DNA of 64,000 bases from Elstera cyanobacteriorum (lineage in GTDB: Bacteria > Pseudomonadota > Alphaproteobacteria > Elsterales > Elsteraceae): the NCBI RefSeq assembly GCF_002251735.1, contig NZ_NOXS01000030.1, positions 224,359 through 288,358 on the forward strand. Direction: 5' to 3'. Both the position numbers and the translations under genes were made by a program. The notes below the pieces were generated by a model. It worked only from the letters and a program-made list of their open reading frames with translations. It did no database searches and was not told where the DNA came from. This document shows, piece after piece, positions 55,462 to 63,982 of this stretch (positions within the stretch are counted from its first letter, which is position 1; each line of letters opens with the position of its first letter).

Positions 55462-56049
55462 TTAAGCGTTAACCCGTTGCACTTTCTCACGCGGCACGGC
55501 TTTCGCCGGGCGCGCCATCGAGTGTTCGAGAACCCCCGGCATATCCCACGCCCCTTCCGGGCGCAGCAACACCAGATCGTCCGTCCCAAACCCGACCGCA
55601 TCGGCGGGCCGTTCCACTTCCATGATCATCGCCACATATTCCACATCCGAGAAGTGGAACGGGGGATGATTGGCGGGCTTGAACCCGTAGCGCCGCCAGA
55701 AGCGCATCAGCCGCTTTTGCGCATGAGCATAAAATGTCGTGTACCCTTTTTGCTGGCAAAAATCGAATCCGAACTGGATGGTTTTTTCTGTGATATCGGT
55801 GCCCCGAAACTCCGCCCGCACGGCAAACCGTTCGAATTTCACGAAGTCGGCAAAGTAACGAATACGGATTGTCGAAGCAGGTTCGCCATCAACAAAGCCT
55901 ACAACATGCGTTGCCGTGTGATCGTTGCCATCAAACTCTTCAAAGTAAGGGCACTTCTGTTCACCGCAAAAAACAGCCGAACGGATCATATAGGCCATAT
56001 CCCGCTCTTCTGCGGTTGAGGCAACTTTTACCATGATTTGATTAGTCAT
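55462..56049 (-). CDS. GNAT family N-acetyltransferase
   Basis: A 195-residue acetyltransferase. The ATG at 56049 has a perfect GGAGGA site six bases upstream; codons further up are not family-like. Sequence VRSAVFC-type start (AYMIRSAVFCGEQKCPYFEEFDGND), then FERFAVRAEFRGTDITEKTIQFGFDFCQQKGYTTFYAHAQKRLMRFWRRYGF, is the usual GNAT acetyl-CoA-binding region. The substrate is unknown. It is divergent from the LysR gene across about 155 AT-rich bases. Confidence 0.88.
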   Translation of the reverse strand: MTNQIMVKVASTAEERDMAYMIRSAVFCGEQKCPYFEEFDGNDHTATHVVGFVDGEPASTIRIRYFADFVKFERFAVRAEFRGTDITEKTIQFGFDFCQQKGYTTFYAHAQKRLMRFWRRYGFKPANHPPFHFSDVEYVAMIMEVERPADAVGFGTDDLVLLRPEGAWDMPGVLEHSMARPAKAVPREKVQRVNA

Positions 56050-56070
56050 AGATTCCTCCGTTACAAGGAA

Positions 56071-56158
56071 AATACATATGTATTCGCAGGCCCAATGTAC
56101 TGGTTCGTTGCATATCATCGTAACGGAGATTTCCAGATAGGGTCATGCATTGTTGCAT
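56071..56158. promoter_or_regulatory. Divergent GNAT/LysR control region
   Basis: AATACATATGTATT (56071-56084) is a perfect 14-base palindrome 22 bases before the GNAT start. TTGCATA occurs twice, at 56107-56113 and 56152-56158; the second is in ATGCATTGTTGCAT, an imperfect palindrome fitting a LysR site. The LysR protein may bind here. Confidence 0.45.
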
Positions 56159-56205
56159 ACCCTCTCGATCTTCGGCATAGTACCGCCATATGAGGGAGAA
56201 ACCCT

Positions 56206-57177
56206 ATGGAAATCACAACTGTAAAGAATTTGGATGCGGATCTTGTTCCGTCAATTGGTGAAATTGATTGGAACGACCTGCGCTATTTCCTTGAAGTTGC
56301 ACGCAGTGGCAGCTTTTCCCGCGCGGCGCAATCCCTGCATACGCATCAGAGCACGGTTAGCCGCCGGATGCAGATTCTGGAAGATCGGCTGCGCACTTTG
56401 CTGGTCAGCCGCACCGCTCAGGGCATCGTTCTAACGCGAGAAGGCGAGGCCCTTATGCAAAAAGCCGCACAGGTCGAAACGATTATGTTCGATCTGAAGC
56501 GGCAAGTTGCAGGGGGAAATGCCCGTATTTCTGGCACCGTCCGCATTGGTTCGACGGATGGTTTTGGTGTTTACTGGATTACGCCGCGCTTGCCGGACCT
56601 GTTGCGCGGTCATCCGGGACTGACGGTGGAGGTTCTTTGCTCCGAAGATCTGCCCCGTCTCGACCGGCTGGAAGCCGATATCATCCTGCGCCTGGGCGAG
56701 CCGCAGGATGAAGCGCGCAGCCGCACCATCACCCTTGGGATTATGCCGTTCCGGCTTTACGCCTCGCAAAAATATCTTACCCAGTTCGGCGTCCCGAAAA
56801 CCTGGGACGATCTTATCAACCACCACCGCATCGTCGTCCATGATTTCTATCCAACCGACGGCCAATGGGAAACCTGGGCGGCGATGGCGAAAGACCCGCG
56901 CCTCGTCGCCTATCGCACCAATTCGTCGGCGGCCTTGGCGGAAGCAACGATCAACAGCGTCGGCATTGCGCTGATGTCGGGCTATGCGCACCAGCACACC
57001 CCCAGCCTAGTGCCGCTGCCCGATCCGCCGGGCTGGCAGCAACCGAGCCTTCCCGTCGTTCTGGTTTATCACGAGGATCTAAAACGCTCGAAACGCGTCG
57101 AAGTTGTCATCGAGTACCTGCGCGCCGCCTTCCGAAAATGGGCGGAGGCGACGCGCGCCGAACCGGAACTGTCTTAA
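56206..57177 (+). CDS. LysR family transcriptional regulator
   Basis: A 323-residue LysR protein with a 20-residue N-terminal lead before the helix-turn-helix (DWNDLRYFLEVARSGSFSRAAQSLHTHQSTVSRRMQILEDRL). The effector domain has ISGTVRIGSTDGFGVYWITPRLPDL, and VGIALMSGYAHQH. It is of the CrgA/LeuO-like branch by pattern. It is divergent from the GNAT gene, a likely target. Its stop overlaps the dppF stop. Confidence 0.92.
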   Translation: MEITTVKNLDADLVPSIGEIDWNDLRYFLEVARSGSFSRAAQSLHTHQSTVSRRMQILEDRLRTLLVSRTAQGIVLTREGEALMQKAAQVETIMFDLKRQVAGGNARISGTVRIGSTDGFGVYWITPRLPDLLRGHPGLTVEVLCSEDLPRLDRLEADIILRLGEPQDEARSRTITLGIMPFRLYASQKYLTQFGVPKTWDDLINHHRIVVHDFYPTDGQWETWAAMAKDPRLVAYRTNSSAALAEATINSVGIALMSGYAHQHTPSLVPLPDPPGWQQPSLPVVLVYHEDLKRSKRVEVVIEYLRAAFRKWAEATRAEPELS

Positions 57178-57956
57178 TCCACTAACCCCGCTACCGCCGC
57201 CCGGTCATAGCCCTGGCTAGCGGCGAGAAGCTGGCGCGTATAGGGCTGACGGGCCGTGCCGGAGCGGATCAACGCCATCTCCGCCACCTCCACGATCTCG
57301 CCGTGGCGCATCACCGCCACCGTGTCGCACATATTGCTGAGCACGGCCAGATTATGGGTCACCAGCAGATAGGTCAGCCCGCGCTCGGCGCGTAGCCGCC
57401 GCAGCAGGTTGAGGATTTCCGCCTGCACCGACACATCGAGCGCGCTGGTCGGCTCATCCAGCAGCAGTACGCGCGGCTCTAGGATAAGCGCGCGGGCAAT
57501 GGCGACGCGCTGGCGCTGCCCGCCAGAGAGTTGATGCGGGTAGCGGAAGCGGAAGTGCAGCGGCAGACCAACGTCGCGCAACGCCTGCTCAATACGCGCA
57601 TCGCGGTCGCCAATCCCGTGAACGCTGAGCGCCTCGTCCAGCACCCGGTCGATGGTGTGGCGGGGATGCAGCGAGCCATAGGGGTCTTGAAAGACCATTT
57701 GCAGCTTTTTGTGGAAAGCCTTGTCGCGCTGCCGCCCCTGGGGTTGCCCGTCGATCACCACATCGCCCGTCCAATCGGGATTGAGGCCGGACAGGGCGCG
57801 CAGCACCGTCGATTTTCCCGAACCGCTTTCGCCGACGATGCCAAAGCAGGCGCCTTCCGGCACCGAAAAGGAGATGGATTTAACCGCCTTCACCACGCGC
57901 CCGCCGGTGTGGAAGGTGATGGTGAGATCGGCAACCTCGATCATCGGGCGGGTCAC
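57174..57956 (-). CDS. dppF: Dipeptide/oligopeptide ABC transporter ATP-binding protein, DppF-like
   Basis: A 260-residue ATPase. I use the GTG at 57956, which forms a GTGA overlap with the dppD stop. Walker A is GESGSGKST, the Q-loop FQDPYGSLHPRHTIDRVL is the DppF/OppF form, signature [15 protein letters not shown], Walker B LLLDEPTSALD. It is the last gene of a five-gene uptake unit. Confidence 0.94.
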   Translation of the reverse strand: MTRPMIEVADLTITFHTGGRVVKAVKSISFSVPEGACFGIVGESGSGKSTVLRALSGLNPDWTGDVVIDGQPQGRQRDKAFHKKLQMVFQDPYGSLHPRHTIDRVLDEALSVHGIGDRDARIEQALRDVGLPLHFRFRYPHQLSGGQRQRVAIARALILEPRVLLLDEPTSALDVSVQAEILNLLRRLRAERGLTYLLVTHNLAVLSNMCDTVAVMRHGEIVEVAEMALIRSGTARQPYTRQLLAASQGYDRAAVAGLVD

Positions 57957-58804
57957 GGGCGGGCCTCCGTCAACCAAGCGGGATCGCGGGTCAGGGTCGG
58001 CAGGTCGCCGGGCGGGCTGTCGAGACGCGGCAGCGCCGCCAGCAGCCCCTGTGTATAGGGATGTTGCGCGTTCATCAGGTCTTTCGCGGCCAATTGTTCG
58101 ACGATCCGCCCGCCGTACATCACCAGCACCCGGTCGCAGAAGGAGGCGACGAGGTTGAGGTCGTGGCTGATGAAGATCAGCCCCATGCCGCGTTGGGTCA
58201 CGAGATCGTCGAGGATCGCCAGCACTTGCAACTGCACGGTGACGTCGAGCGCGCTGGTCGGCTCGTCGGCGATCATCAAATCGGGGTCGGGGATCAGCAT
58301 CATGGCGATCATCACGCGCTGGCCCATACCGCCGGAAATTTCGTGCGGATAGGCGCGGTAGACGCGCTCTGGGTCGCGGATTTTCACTGCCTCCAGCATG
58401 GCGATGGCCTTTGCCCGCGCGGCGCGGCGGCTTAGGCGCTGGTGGGTCAGCAGCGCTTCTTCGATCTGGCGCCCAATGGTCATGACCGGGTTCAGCGAAT
58501 ATTTCGGGTCTTGCATCACAAGGCTGATGCGTTTGCCGCGAATCTGCCGCAGCGCCCTATCGTCGGCGGCTTGCAGGTCGATCCCGTCGAAGGTGATCTT
58601 TTTCGCCACCACCTCGCGCGCGCCGGGCACCAGCCGTAGCAGCGACCGCCCGGTCAAGGATTTGCCGGAGCCACTTTCCCCAACGATGCCGAGTTTCTCG
58701 CGGCCCATCGTAAAGCTAACGCCGCGCACCGCTTCGAAAATACCATCGGGCGTATCGAAGCGCACGCGCAGGTCTTCGACCTCAAGGAGGGGTTTGTCCA
58801 CCAT
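57953..58804 (-). CDS. dppD: Dipeptide/oligopeptide ABC transporter ATP-binding protein, DppD-like
   Basis: A 283-residue ATPase. Walker A is GESGSGKS, the Q-loop MQDPKYSLNPVMTIGRQIEEAL is DppD-like, the signature is EISGGMGQRVMIAMML (a slight variant of LSGGQ), and Walker B is LMIADEPTSALDVT. With DppF it powers uptake at the cytoplasmic face. It starts ten bases after the dppC stop. Confidence 0.94.
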   Translation of the reverse strand: MVDKPLLEVEDLRVRFDTPDGIFEAVRGVSFTMGREKLGIVGESGSGKSLTGRSLLRLVPGAREVVAKKITFDGIDLQAADDRALRQIRGKRISLVMQDPKYSLNPVMTIGRQIEEALLTHQRLSRRAARAKAIAMLEAVKIRDPERVYRAYPHEISGGMGQRVMIAMMLIPDPDLMIADEPTSALDVTVQLQVLAILDDLVTQRGMGLIFISHDLNLVASFCDRVLVMYGGRIVEQLAAKDLMNAQHPYTQGLLAALPRLDSPPGDLPTLTRDPAWLTEARP

Positions 58805-58814
58805 CGCGCGCCCC

Positions 58815-59726
58815 TTACCGCTGCTTGGGATCGAGCACGTCGCGCAACCCGTCCCCCAAAAGATTGAACCCGAGGCTGACGATCAGAATGGCAAGCCCCG
58901 GCATCGCCGCCACCCACCATTGATCGAGGATGTAGCGCCGCCCGGCCGAGATCATCGCCCCCCATTCCGGCGACGGCGGCTGCGCGCCAAGGCCAAGGAA
59001 GCCAAGGCCTGCCGCCGTTAAGATAATCCCGGCCATATCGAGCGTGACGCGGACAACCAGAGAGGAGGTGCAGAGCGGCACCACATGCCCAAGCAGGATG
59101 CGCAGGGGGGAGGCGCCGAGTAGCCTTGCCGCAGCGATGAAATCGGACTGGCGCGCCGTTAGGGTTTCGGCGCGGGCCATGCGGGCATAGGGCGGCCACG
59201 TGGTCAGCGCAATGGCGATAACGGCATTTTCGATCCCCGGCCCCAGCGCCGCCACAAAGGCCAGCGCCAGGATCAAGCGCGGGAAAGCCATGAAAATATC
59301 GGTGATGCGCATGAGGGTCGCATCGACCCAACCGCCAAAATAGCCGGCGATCACCCCAACGGCGAGGCCGAGCGGCGCGACGATGATCGCCACCAGCGCC
59401 ACCACCGTCAGCGTAATCCGTGCGCCCCACAGCAACCGCGAGAGAATATCGCGGCCAAGATCGTCGGTCCCTAACAGATGCGCGCCGCCGGGCGGCAACA
59501 GCCGGTTATCAAGATCCTGAATGACGGGGGAATAGGGCGCCAGTACGGGGGCAAGCGCGGCGACAAAGATCAGCGCCAGCACAATGGCAAGGCCGATCAT
59601 CGCCAAAGGATTGCGCTTAAACGCCAACCAGCGCCGGTAACTTTGGCCGAGATGGGCCTGACGGCGGCTTTTAGGGTCGGAGGTTAGCAGCCAAGCGCGC
59701 AGGGATTGGGGTTCGGTCGCCGCCAT
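58815..59726 (-). CDS. dppC: Dipeptide/oligopeptide ABC transporter permease, DppC-like
   Basis: A 303-residue membrane protein with about six helices. Features are the N-terminal FKRNPLAMIGLAIVLALIFVAALAPVLAPYSP, the HLLGTDDLGRDILSRLLWGARITL block, and the EAA-loop-like AARLLGASPLRILLGHVVPLCTSSL. It overlaps the dppB stop by one base. Confidence 0.94.
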   Translation of the reverse strand: MAATEPQSLRAWLLTSDPKSRRQAHLGQSYRRWLAFKRNPLAMIGLAIVLALIFVAALAPVLAPYSPVIQDLDNRLLPPGGAHLLGTDDLGRDILSRLLWGARITLTVVALVAIIVAPLGLAVGVIAGYFGGWVDATLMRITDIFMAFPRLILALAFVAALGPGIENAVIAIALTTWPPYARMARAETLTARQSDFIAAARLLGASPLRILLGHVVPLCTSSLVVRVTLDMAGIILTAAGLGFLGLGAQPPSPEWGAMISAGRRYILDQWWVAAMPGLAILIVSLGFNLLGDGLRDVLDPKQR

Positions 59727-60769
59727 TACTTCGCCCTCGGATCGACGACGCGATACAGAAGATCGCAGAAAAGATTGAGCAGAATGAAGGTTGCCCCCAC
59801 CACCAGCGTGCCGCCCAGCACCGCATTCATATCGGCGTTCAGCAGCGAGGCGGTGATATAGGACCCCAGCCCCGGCCAGGCGAAGACGGTTTCGGTCAAC
59901 ACCGAGCCTTCAAGCAAATGGGCATAGGAAAGGGCGATCACTGTGATCAGCGGCACGGCAATGTTGCCCAAGGCGTGCCCCCAAACAATCCGCCGCTCCG
60001 ACAGCCCCTTGACCCGCGCCGTGGTGATATATTCCTGGCGTAATTGTTCGACCATAAAGCTGCGCGTCATGCGGCTGATATAGGCCATCGAGGAATAGCC
60101 CAGCACGGCGGCGGGGAGAATAAGATGGCTGAAGGCATTGGTAAAAACTTCCCATTCGCCCGCCAGCACCGCATCGATCAACAGCACGCCCGTCACCGGA
60201 TCGACGAGATCGTCAAACGCGACATCGAGCCGCCCCGGCCCACCAACCCAATCGAGCTTCGCGTAGAAAATCAGTAGGCCCATCAGCCCCAGCCAAAAGA
60301 CCGGCGCCGAATAGCCCAGCAGCCCAACGAAGCGGGCCACCTGATCGATCCACTTGCCTTGGTGTACCGCCGCCTGTACCCCGAGCGGCACGCCGATGAC
60401 GACACCGATGAAGGTTCCAAAGGTCGCCAGTTCCAGCGTTGCCGGGAAGAAGCGGATCACGTCTTCGACAATCGGGCGGGACGTCAGCACCGAATTGCCG
60501 AAATTTCCTTGCAGAACATTGGTGACGTAAATCCAGAACTGCACGGTCAAAGGCCGGTCAAGTGCCAACGCCTTATAGGCGGCGTCATAGACTTCCTTGG
60601 TCGCGCGGTCACCGACGACGGCCAGCACCGGGTCGATCGGCATGACCCGCCCGATGAAGAAAGTAACCAGCAGCAGCCCCAGCAGGGTCAAGGCAATGGC
60701 GATCAGCAGCTTGGCGGCGGCCAATCCCCCGCGCCGCAGCGCCCCTGAGGAAAGGGAGAGGGTGGACAT
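59726..60769 (-). CDS. dppB: Dipeptide/oligopeptide ABC transporter permease, DppB-like
   Basis: A 347-residue membrane protein from the ATG at 60769. Family sequence includes GNFGNSVLTSRPIVEDVIRFFPATLELATFG, YISRMTRSFMVEQLRQEYITTARVKGLSERRIVWGHAL with the EAA-like loop, and ETVFAWPGLGSYITASLLNAD. It forms the translocation channel with DppC. A hairpin lies between the dppA gene and this gene. Confidence 0.95.
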   Translation of the reverse strand: MSTLSLSSGALRRGGLAAAKLLIAIALTLLGLLLVTFFIGRVMPIDPVLAVVGDRATKEVYDAAYKALALDRPLTVQFWIYVTNVLQGNFGNSVLTSRPIVEDVIRFFPATLELATFGTFIGVVIGVPLGVQAAVHQGKWIDQVARFVGLLGYSAPVFWLGLMGLLIFYAKLDWVGGPGRLDVAFDDLVDPVTGVLLIDAVLAGEWEVFTNAFSHLILPAAVLGYSSMAYISRMTRSFMVEQLRQEYITTARVKGLSERRIVWGHALGNIAVPLITVIALSYAHLLEGSVLTETVFAWPGLGSYITASLLNADMNAVLGGTLVVGATFILLNLFCDLLYRVVDPRAK

Positions 60770-60800
60770 TCGGAAACTTCGGTCCTTCAGCAATAGCCTC

Positions 60801-60831
60801 TGTCCCACCCCCGAAAACCGGGGGCAGGACA
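60801..60831 (-). other. Intercistronic hairpin between dppA and dppB
   Basis: Arms TGTCC-CA-CCCCC (60801-60812) pair with GGGGG-CA-GGACA (60820-60831) around a seven-base loop. Without a T-run on the minus strand, it more likely stabilises the dppA transcript or reduces read-through than ends it. Confidence 0.6.
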
Positions 60832-60856
60832 GGGCCAGACTGGAGTTTACGTCAGA

Positions 60857-62458
60857 TTATTTCGTGATCTGCGAATAGAGATTCACGTCGAACGACGGGC
60901 CGATGATAAAGCCCTTCACATTGGCCGGATGGGCGGCCACTTCGATCTGCTGGAACATCACAACGAACGGCGAGCTTGCCTGATGTTCCTTTTGGATATC
61001 GAGATAGATCTGGGCGCGCTTCGCCGGATCACGTTCCTCGACGGCCGCCAAGGTCTTCTTCGACATGGCCGGGATATCCCAGCTATTGCGCCACGCCAAC
61101 GTCTTCGACTTGGTGGTGTCGGAATTGTCGAGGTTGATGGCGAAAGTTTCCGCATTGGTGTGCGGATCCTGATAGTCGGGGCCCCAATCGCCGATATAGA
61201 TATCGTGATTACGGGCGCGATACTTGGTCAGGGTCTGCTTACCGTCGCCGGGGATCAGTTCCAGCTTCACGCCCGCCTTGGCCCAGGATGCTTGCACGGC
61301 CTGCGCCACATCGGCATAGGGCGAAACATTGCGCACGTCCATCGTCACACTGAACCCATCGGGATGACCCGCTTTCGCCAGCAGTTCCTTCGCTTTGGCG
61401 AGATCGAAGCTATAGGGATTGTCGTTCAGTGCGCCGAGGAAACCGGTCGGCAGGAACGCCTGATGGGTGACGCGGGTGCCCTTCAGAATATTTTCTTCGA
61501 TGGACTTATAGTCCACCAGCATCTTCAGCGCTTGGCGCACTTCCGGCTTCGCCAGGATCGGGTTCTTCTGGTTAAGGCCGAGGTACATCAACGAGCCTTT
61601 GACGCCCGAATCGAGCACGACCGACTTATTGGATGCGAGGCCGATGATCTGGTCTTTTTCCAAGTTACGGGCGTAATCGACGTCGCCCTTTTCCAGCATC
61701 AGGCGCTGGGTGGCGGCTTCGGCGATATGACGGACGACGACGCGCTTATTCTTGGCCTTCCCGGCCCAGTAACCGTCAAACGCATCCAGCGTGTAGCTTT
61801 CCTTCGCCTTCCAGGAACGCAGAACATAGGCGCCCGAGGCGGCGGAATTGGTCTTCAGGAATTCATTCCCAAAGTCGCCATTGACTTCCTTGGTCTTCAC
61901 CAGCTTCGAATCGACGACCGAGGCCACCGAAGCGGTCAAGCAATAGTAGAAGAAGGTCGGCGCCACCGGCTTATCGACGCGGATGATCAGGGTTTCGGCA
62001 TCCGGGGCGCGGACGCGATCCGCCAGATTGTCCTTGTTAAAGCCAAACTGTTGCAGAATGAAGGCCGGCGACTTGTTCAGGAGCACGGCGCGATGGATCG
62101 AATAGGCCGCGTCTTCCGCCGTCACCGGATTGCCGGAATGGAACTTCATGCCCTTGCGGATCTTGAAGGTGTAGGTCAGACCATCTTCGGCGACCGCCCA
62201 GCTTTCGGCGATCTGGCCTTTGATCTTCGACACATCCTTGAAATCATAGGTCAGCAGGCGGTCATAGATATTGCCGACCGCTTCCGACCCCGAAAACTCG
62301 AAACTTTCTGCCGGATCGAGCGAGATAATATCGTCGATCTGCTTGGCCATCACGACCGTATCCTTCGGCGTCGCTGCCTGGACGGCGCCCGTCAGCGCAA
62401 AAGCCAGCGAAACGCCCGCCAGCATGGTACCGGTCAAAATCTTCGTCGAAAGCTTCAT
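60857..62458 (-). CDS. dppA: Dipeptide/oligopeptide ABC transporter substrate-binding protein, DppA-like
   Basis: A 533-residue periplasmic protein; the ATG at 62458 gives a signal peptide (about 1-28, ending AVQAA). It has the SBP family 5 layout: IDDIISLDPAESFEFSG..., YTFKIRKGMKFHSGNPVTAEDAAYSIHRAV, and a late GDWGPDYQDPHTNAETFAINL where peptides or other ligands bind. It is first in the operon and feeds the DppBCDF complex. Ligand not known; family 5 also binds sugars, nickel and haem. Confidence 0.94.
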   Translation of the reverse strand: MKLSTKILTGTMLAGVSLAFALTGAVQAATPKDTVVMAKQIDDIISLDPAESFEFSGSEAVGNIYDRLLTYDFKDVSKIKGQIAESWAVAEDGLTYTFKIRKGMKFHSGNPVTAEDAAYSIHRAVLLNKSPAFILQQFGFNKDNLADRVRAPDAETLIIRVDKPVAPTFFYYCLTASVASVVDSKLVKTKEVNGDFGNEFLKTNSAASGAYVLRSWKAKESYTLDAFDGYWAGKAKNKRVVVRHIAEAATQRLMLEKGDVDYARNLEKDQIIGLASNKSVVLDSGVKGSLMYLGLNQKNPILAKPEVRQALKMLVDYKSIEENILKGTRVTHQAFLPTGFLGALNDNPYSFDLAKAKELLAKAGHPDGFSVTMDVRNVSPYADVAQAVQASWAKAGVKLELIPGDGKQTLTKYRARNHDIYIGDWGPDYQDPHTNAETFAINLDNSDTTKSKTLAWRNSWDIPAMSKKTLAAVEERDPAKRAQIYLDIQKEHQASSPFVVMFQQIEVAAHPANVKGFIIGPSFDVNLYSQITK

Positions 62459-62593
62459 GGTCAAAGCCACCCCCTGTTGCAATGCAGTTTCAACGGGTTT
62501 CCAGACGGTAGTTCCCTTCCACCGTCTGGCTGGGTGCAAACTTCCCATTCTTTGCAACCCAGCCCGATTGATTGACATGTTAGGAGTTAGTCT

Positions 62594-62609
62594 TTGACCC
62601 GGCGGTCAA
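62594..62609. promoter_or_regulatory. Palindrome upstream of the dppA-like gene
   Basis: TTGACC-CGGC-GGTCAA is a perfect 16-base palindrome about 136 bases before the dppA start. A TTGACA on the minus strand (62618-62613) lies just upstream and could be a -35 element, so a repressor here would block the promoter. It is also 42 bases beyond the rpoH stop. Confidence 0.35.
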
Positions 62610-62650
62610 CTCTGTCAATAGGCCGCACACACTGTCCAAAACTATGCAGA

Positions 62651-63535
62651 TTACGCATTGGCCATCAAATCGCCCGGCTGCTCCACATGCTTCAGAATTT
62701 CTTCGCGCAACTTGGCGAGGGCCCGATTTTCAAGCTGACGGACCCGTTCTTTCGAGACGCCTAAACTTTCGCCGAGCTGTTCCAGGGTCACGCCCTGATC
62801 GCTCAGCCGCCGTTCGCGGATGATGCGCTGTTCGCGCGGGCTTAGGGTATCCAGGGCCTCTTTCAGCCATTTCGAGCGGGTTTCCGCGTCGCGCAGGCCG
62901 ATCACCACCTCCTCCGGCGACGGGCCGGGGTCGGGTAGGAAGCTCTGCACCTCTTCCTCCCCCTCCTCACTGATCGTCGCGTTCAGCGACTGATCGAGAC
63001 CGGAAAGCCGCTGTTCCATGAGGATCACGTCATTCTGCGAGACGTTCAGCGTTTCGGCAATCTCTGCCCGCCCCGCATCGTCGAGCGGCTGGCCAGAGGC
63101 GTCTTCGATCTTAGCGCGCAACCGCCGCAGGTTGAAGAACAGCGACTTTTGTGGAGCGGTGGTACCGGTGCGGACGATCGACCAGTTGCGCAGCACGAAA
63201 TCCTGCATTGCCGCTTTGATCCACCAGCTCGCATAGGTCGAAAACCGCACGTCGCGCCCGGCATCGAAGCGCGCCGCCGCCTGCATCAGGCCGACGTTGC
63301 CCTCCTGCACCAAATCGCCGACCGGCAAGCCGTAGCGGCGGAAGCGCGCAGCCATCGCGACGACCAAGCGCCCATAGGCGCGCACGAGACTATGCAACGC
63401 CCGTTCGTCCTGGTGTTCCCGCCAGCGGCGGGCAAGGGCGAACTCCTCCTCCCGCGATAAAAGGGGCGCGGCCATCGACCGCCGAACAAAACCGAGATTG
63501 GCCCGCTGGGTATCAACATCATCGATATGGGTCAT
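62651..63535 (-). CDS. rpoH: RNA polymerase heat-shock sigma factor RpoH (sigma-32)
   Basis: A 294-residue sigma-70-family factor. Region 2 has YGRLVVAMAARFRRYGLPVGDLVQEGNVGLMQAAARFD and FSTYASWWIKAAMQDFVLRNWSIVRTGTTAPQK. The RpoH box follows as KSLFFNLRRLRAKI, which marks sigma-32. Region 4 has TLSPREQRIIRERRLSD and VTLEQLGESLGVSKERVRQLENRALAKLR. It directs heat-shock transcription. Alphaproteobacteria often have two RpoH paralogues; only one is in this window. Confidence 0.96.
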   Translation of the reverse strand: MTHIDDVDTQRANLGFVRRSMAAPLLSREEEFALARRWREHQDERALHSLVRAYGRLVVAMAARFRRYGLPVGDLVQEGNVGLMQAAARFDAGRDVRFSTYASWWIKAAMQDFVLRNWSIVRTGTTAPQKSLFFNLRRLRAKIEDASGQPLDDAGRAEIAETLNVSQNDVILMEQRLSGLDQSLNATISEEGEEEVQSFLPDPGPSPEEVVIGLRDAETRSKWLKEALDTLSPREQRIIRERRLSDQGVTLEQLGESLGVSKERVRQLENRALAKLREEILKHVEQPGDLMANA

Positions 63536-63697
63536 GGCGCGTTTCCTTGTCGCTGCCGGATGCCCTTGGTACGCCGCGCCAGAAACAGCGGATCATAAAC
63601 GCGCCCAGAAATCGGATAAATTTTGAGGTACCTGCATCTCCCCCCCTGACGGCACGGTAAGGATGACGGTGCGTATCAGGGAAATAGGGGCAGAGGC

Positions 63698-63982
63698 ATG
63701 CAACCGAAACCGCAAGGCTTGACCATTGGACGGCGTATCCTGGGGGCCTTCATCGTCATCCTGCTGCTGACGCTGGCCCAAGGCGGTTTTGCGCTGGTGC
63801 AACTTCGCGCCGTCAACGATTCGGCCCGAGCGCTCGAAGGCCGTTGGCTTCCGGCAGTGGAGCAAACGGGCAGCCTGACGGCGGCCCTCAATGCCTTTCG
63901 CATCGCCGAGGGGCTTTATATCCTCTCGTCCGACGAAACCCAGCGGGATGATCGTAAGCGCGAATTTCTCAGCACCTTTTGA
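63698..63982 (+). pseudogene. N-terminal fragment of a methyl-accepting chemotaxis protein
   Basis: A 94-residue frame with an N-terminal membrane helix (about 12-34) followed by VQLRAVNDSARALEGRWLPAVEQTGSLTAALNAFRIAEGLYILSSDETQRDD, the four-helix-bundle sensor of chemoreceptors. It should continue for hundreds of residues, but a TGA at 63980-63982 stops it. Only 18 bases remain in the window, so a frameshift, early stop or true truncation cannot be told apart. Confidence 0.6.

Noticed and set aside
54417..57177. Genomic island around the AT-richer ribbon-helix-helix/GNAT/LysR stretch
   Set aside because: No integrase, tRNA, direct repeats or mobile genes border it; base composition alone is not enough.
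60929..62575. 548-codon open frame on the plus strand across the DppA-like gene
   Set aside because: The minus-strand protein has a signal peptide and full family match; the antisense product has none.
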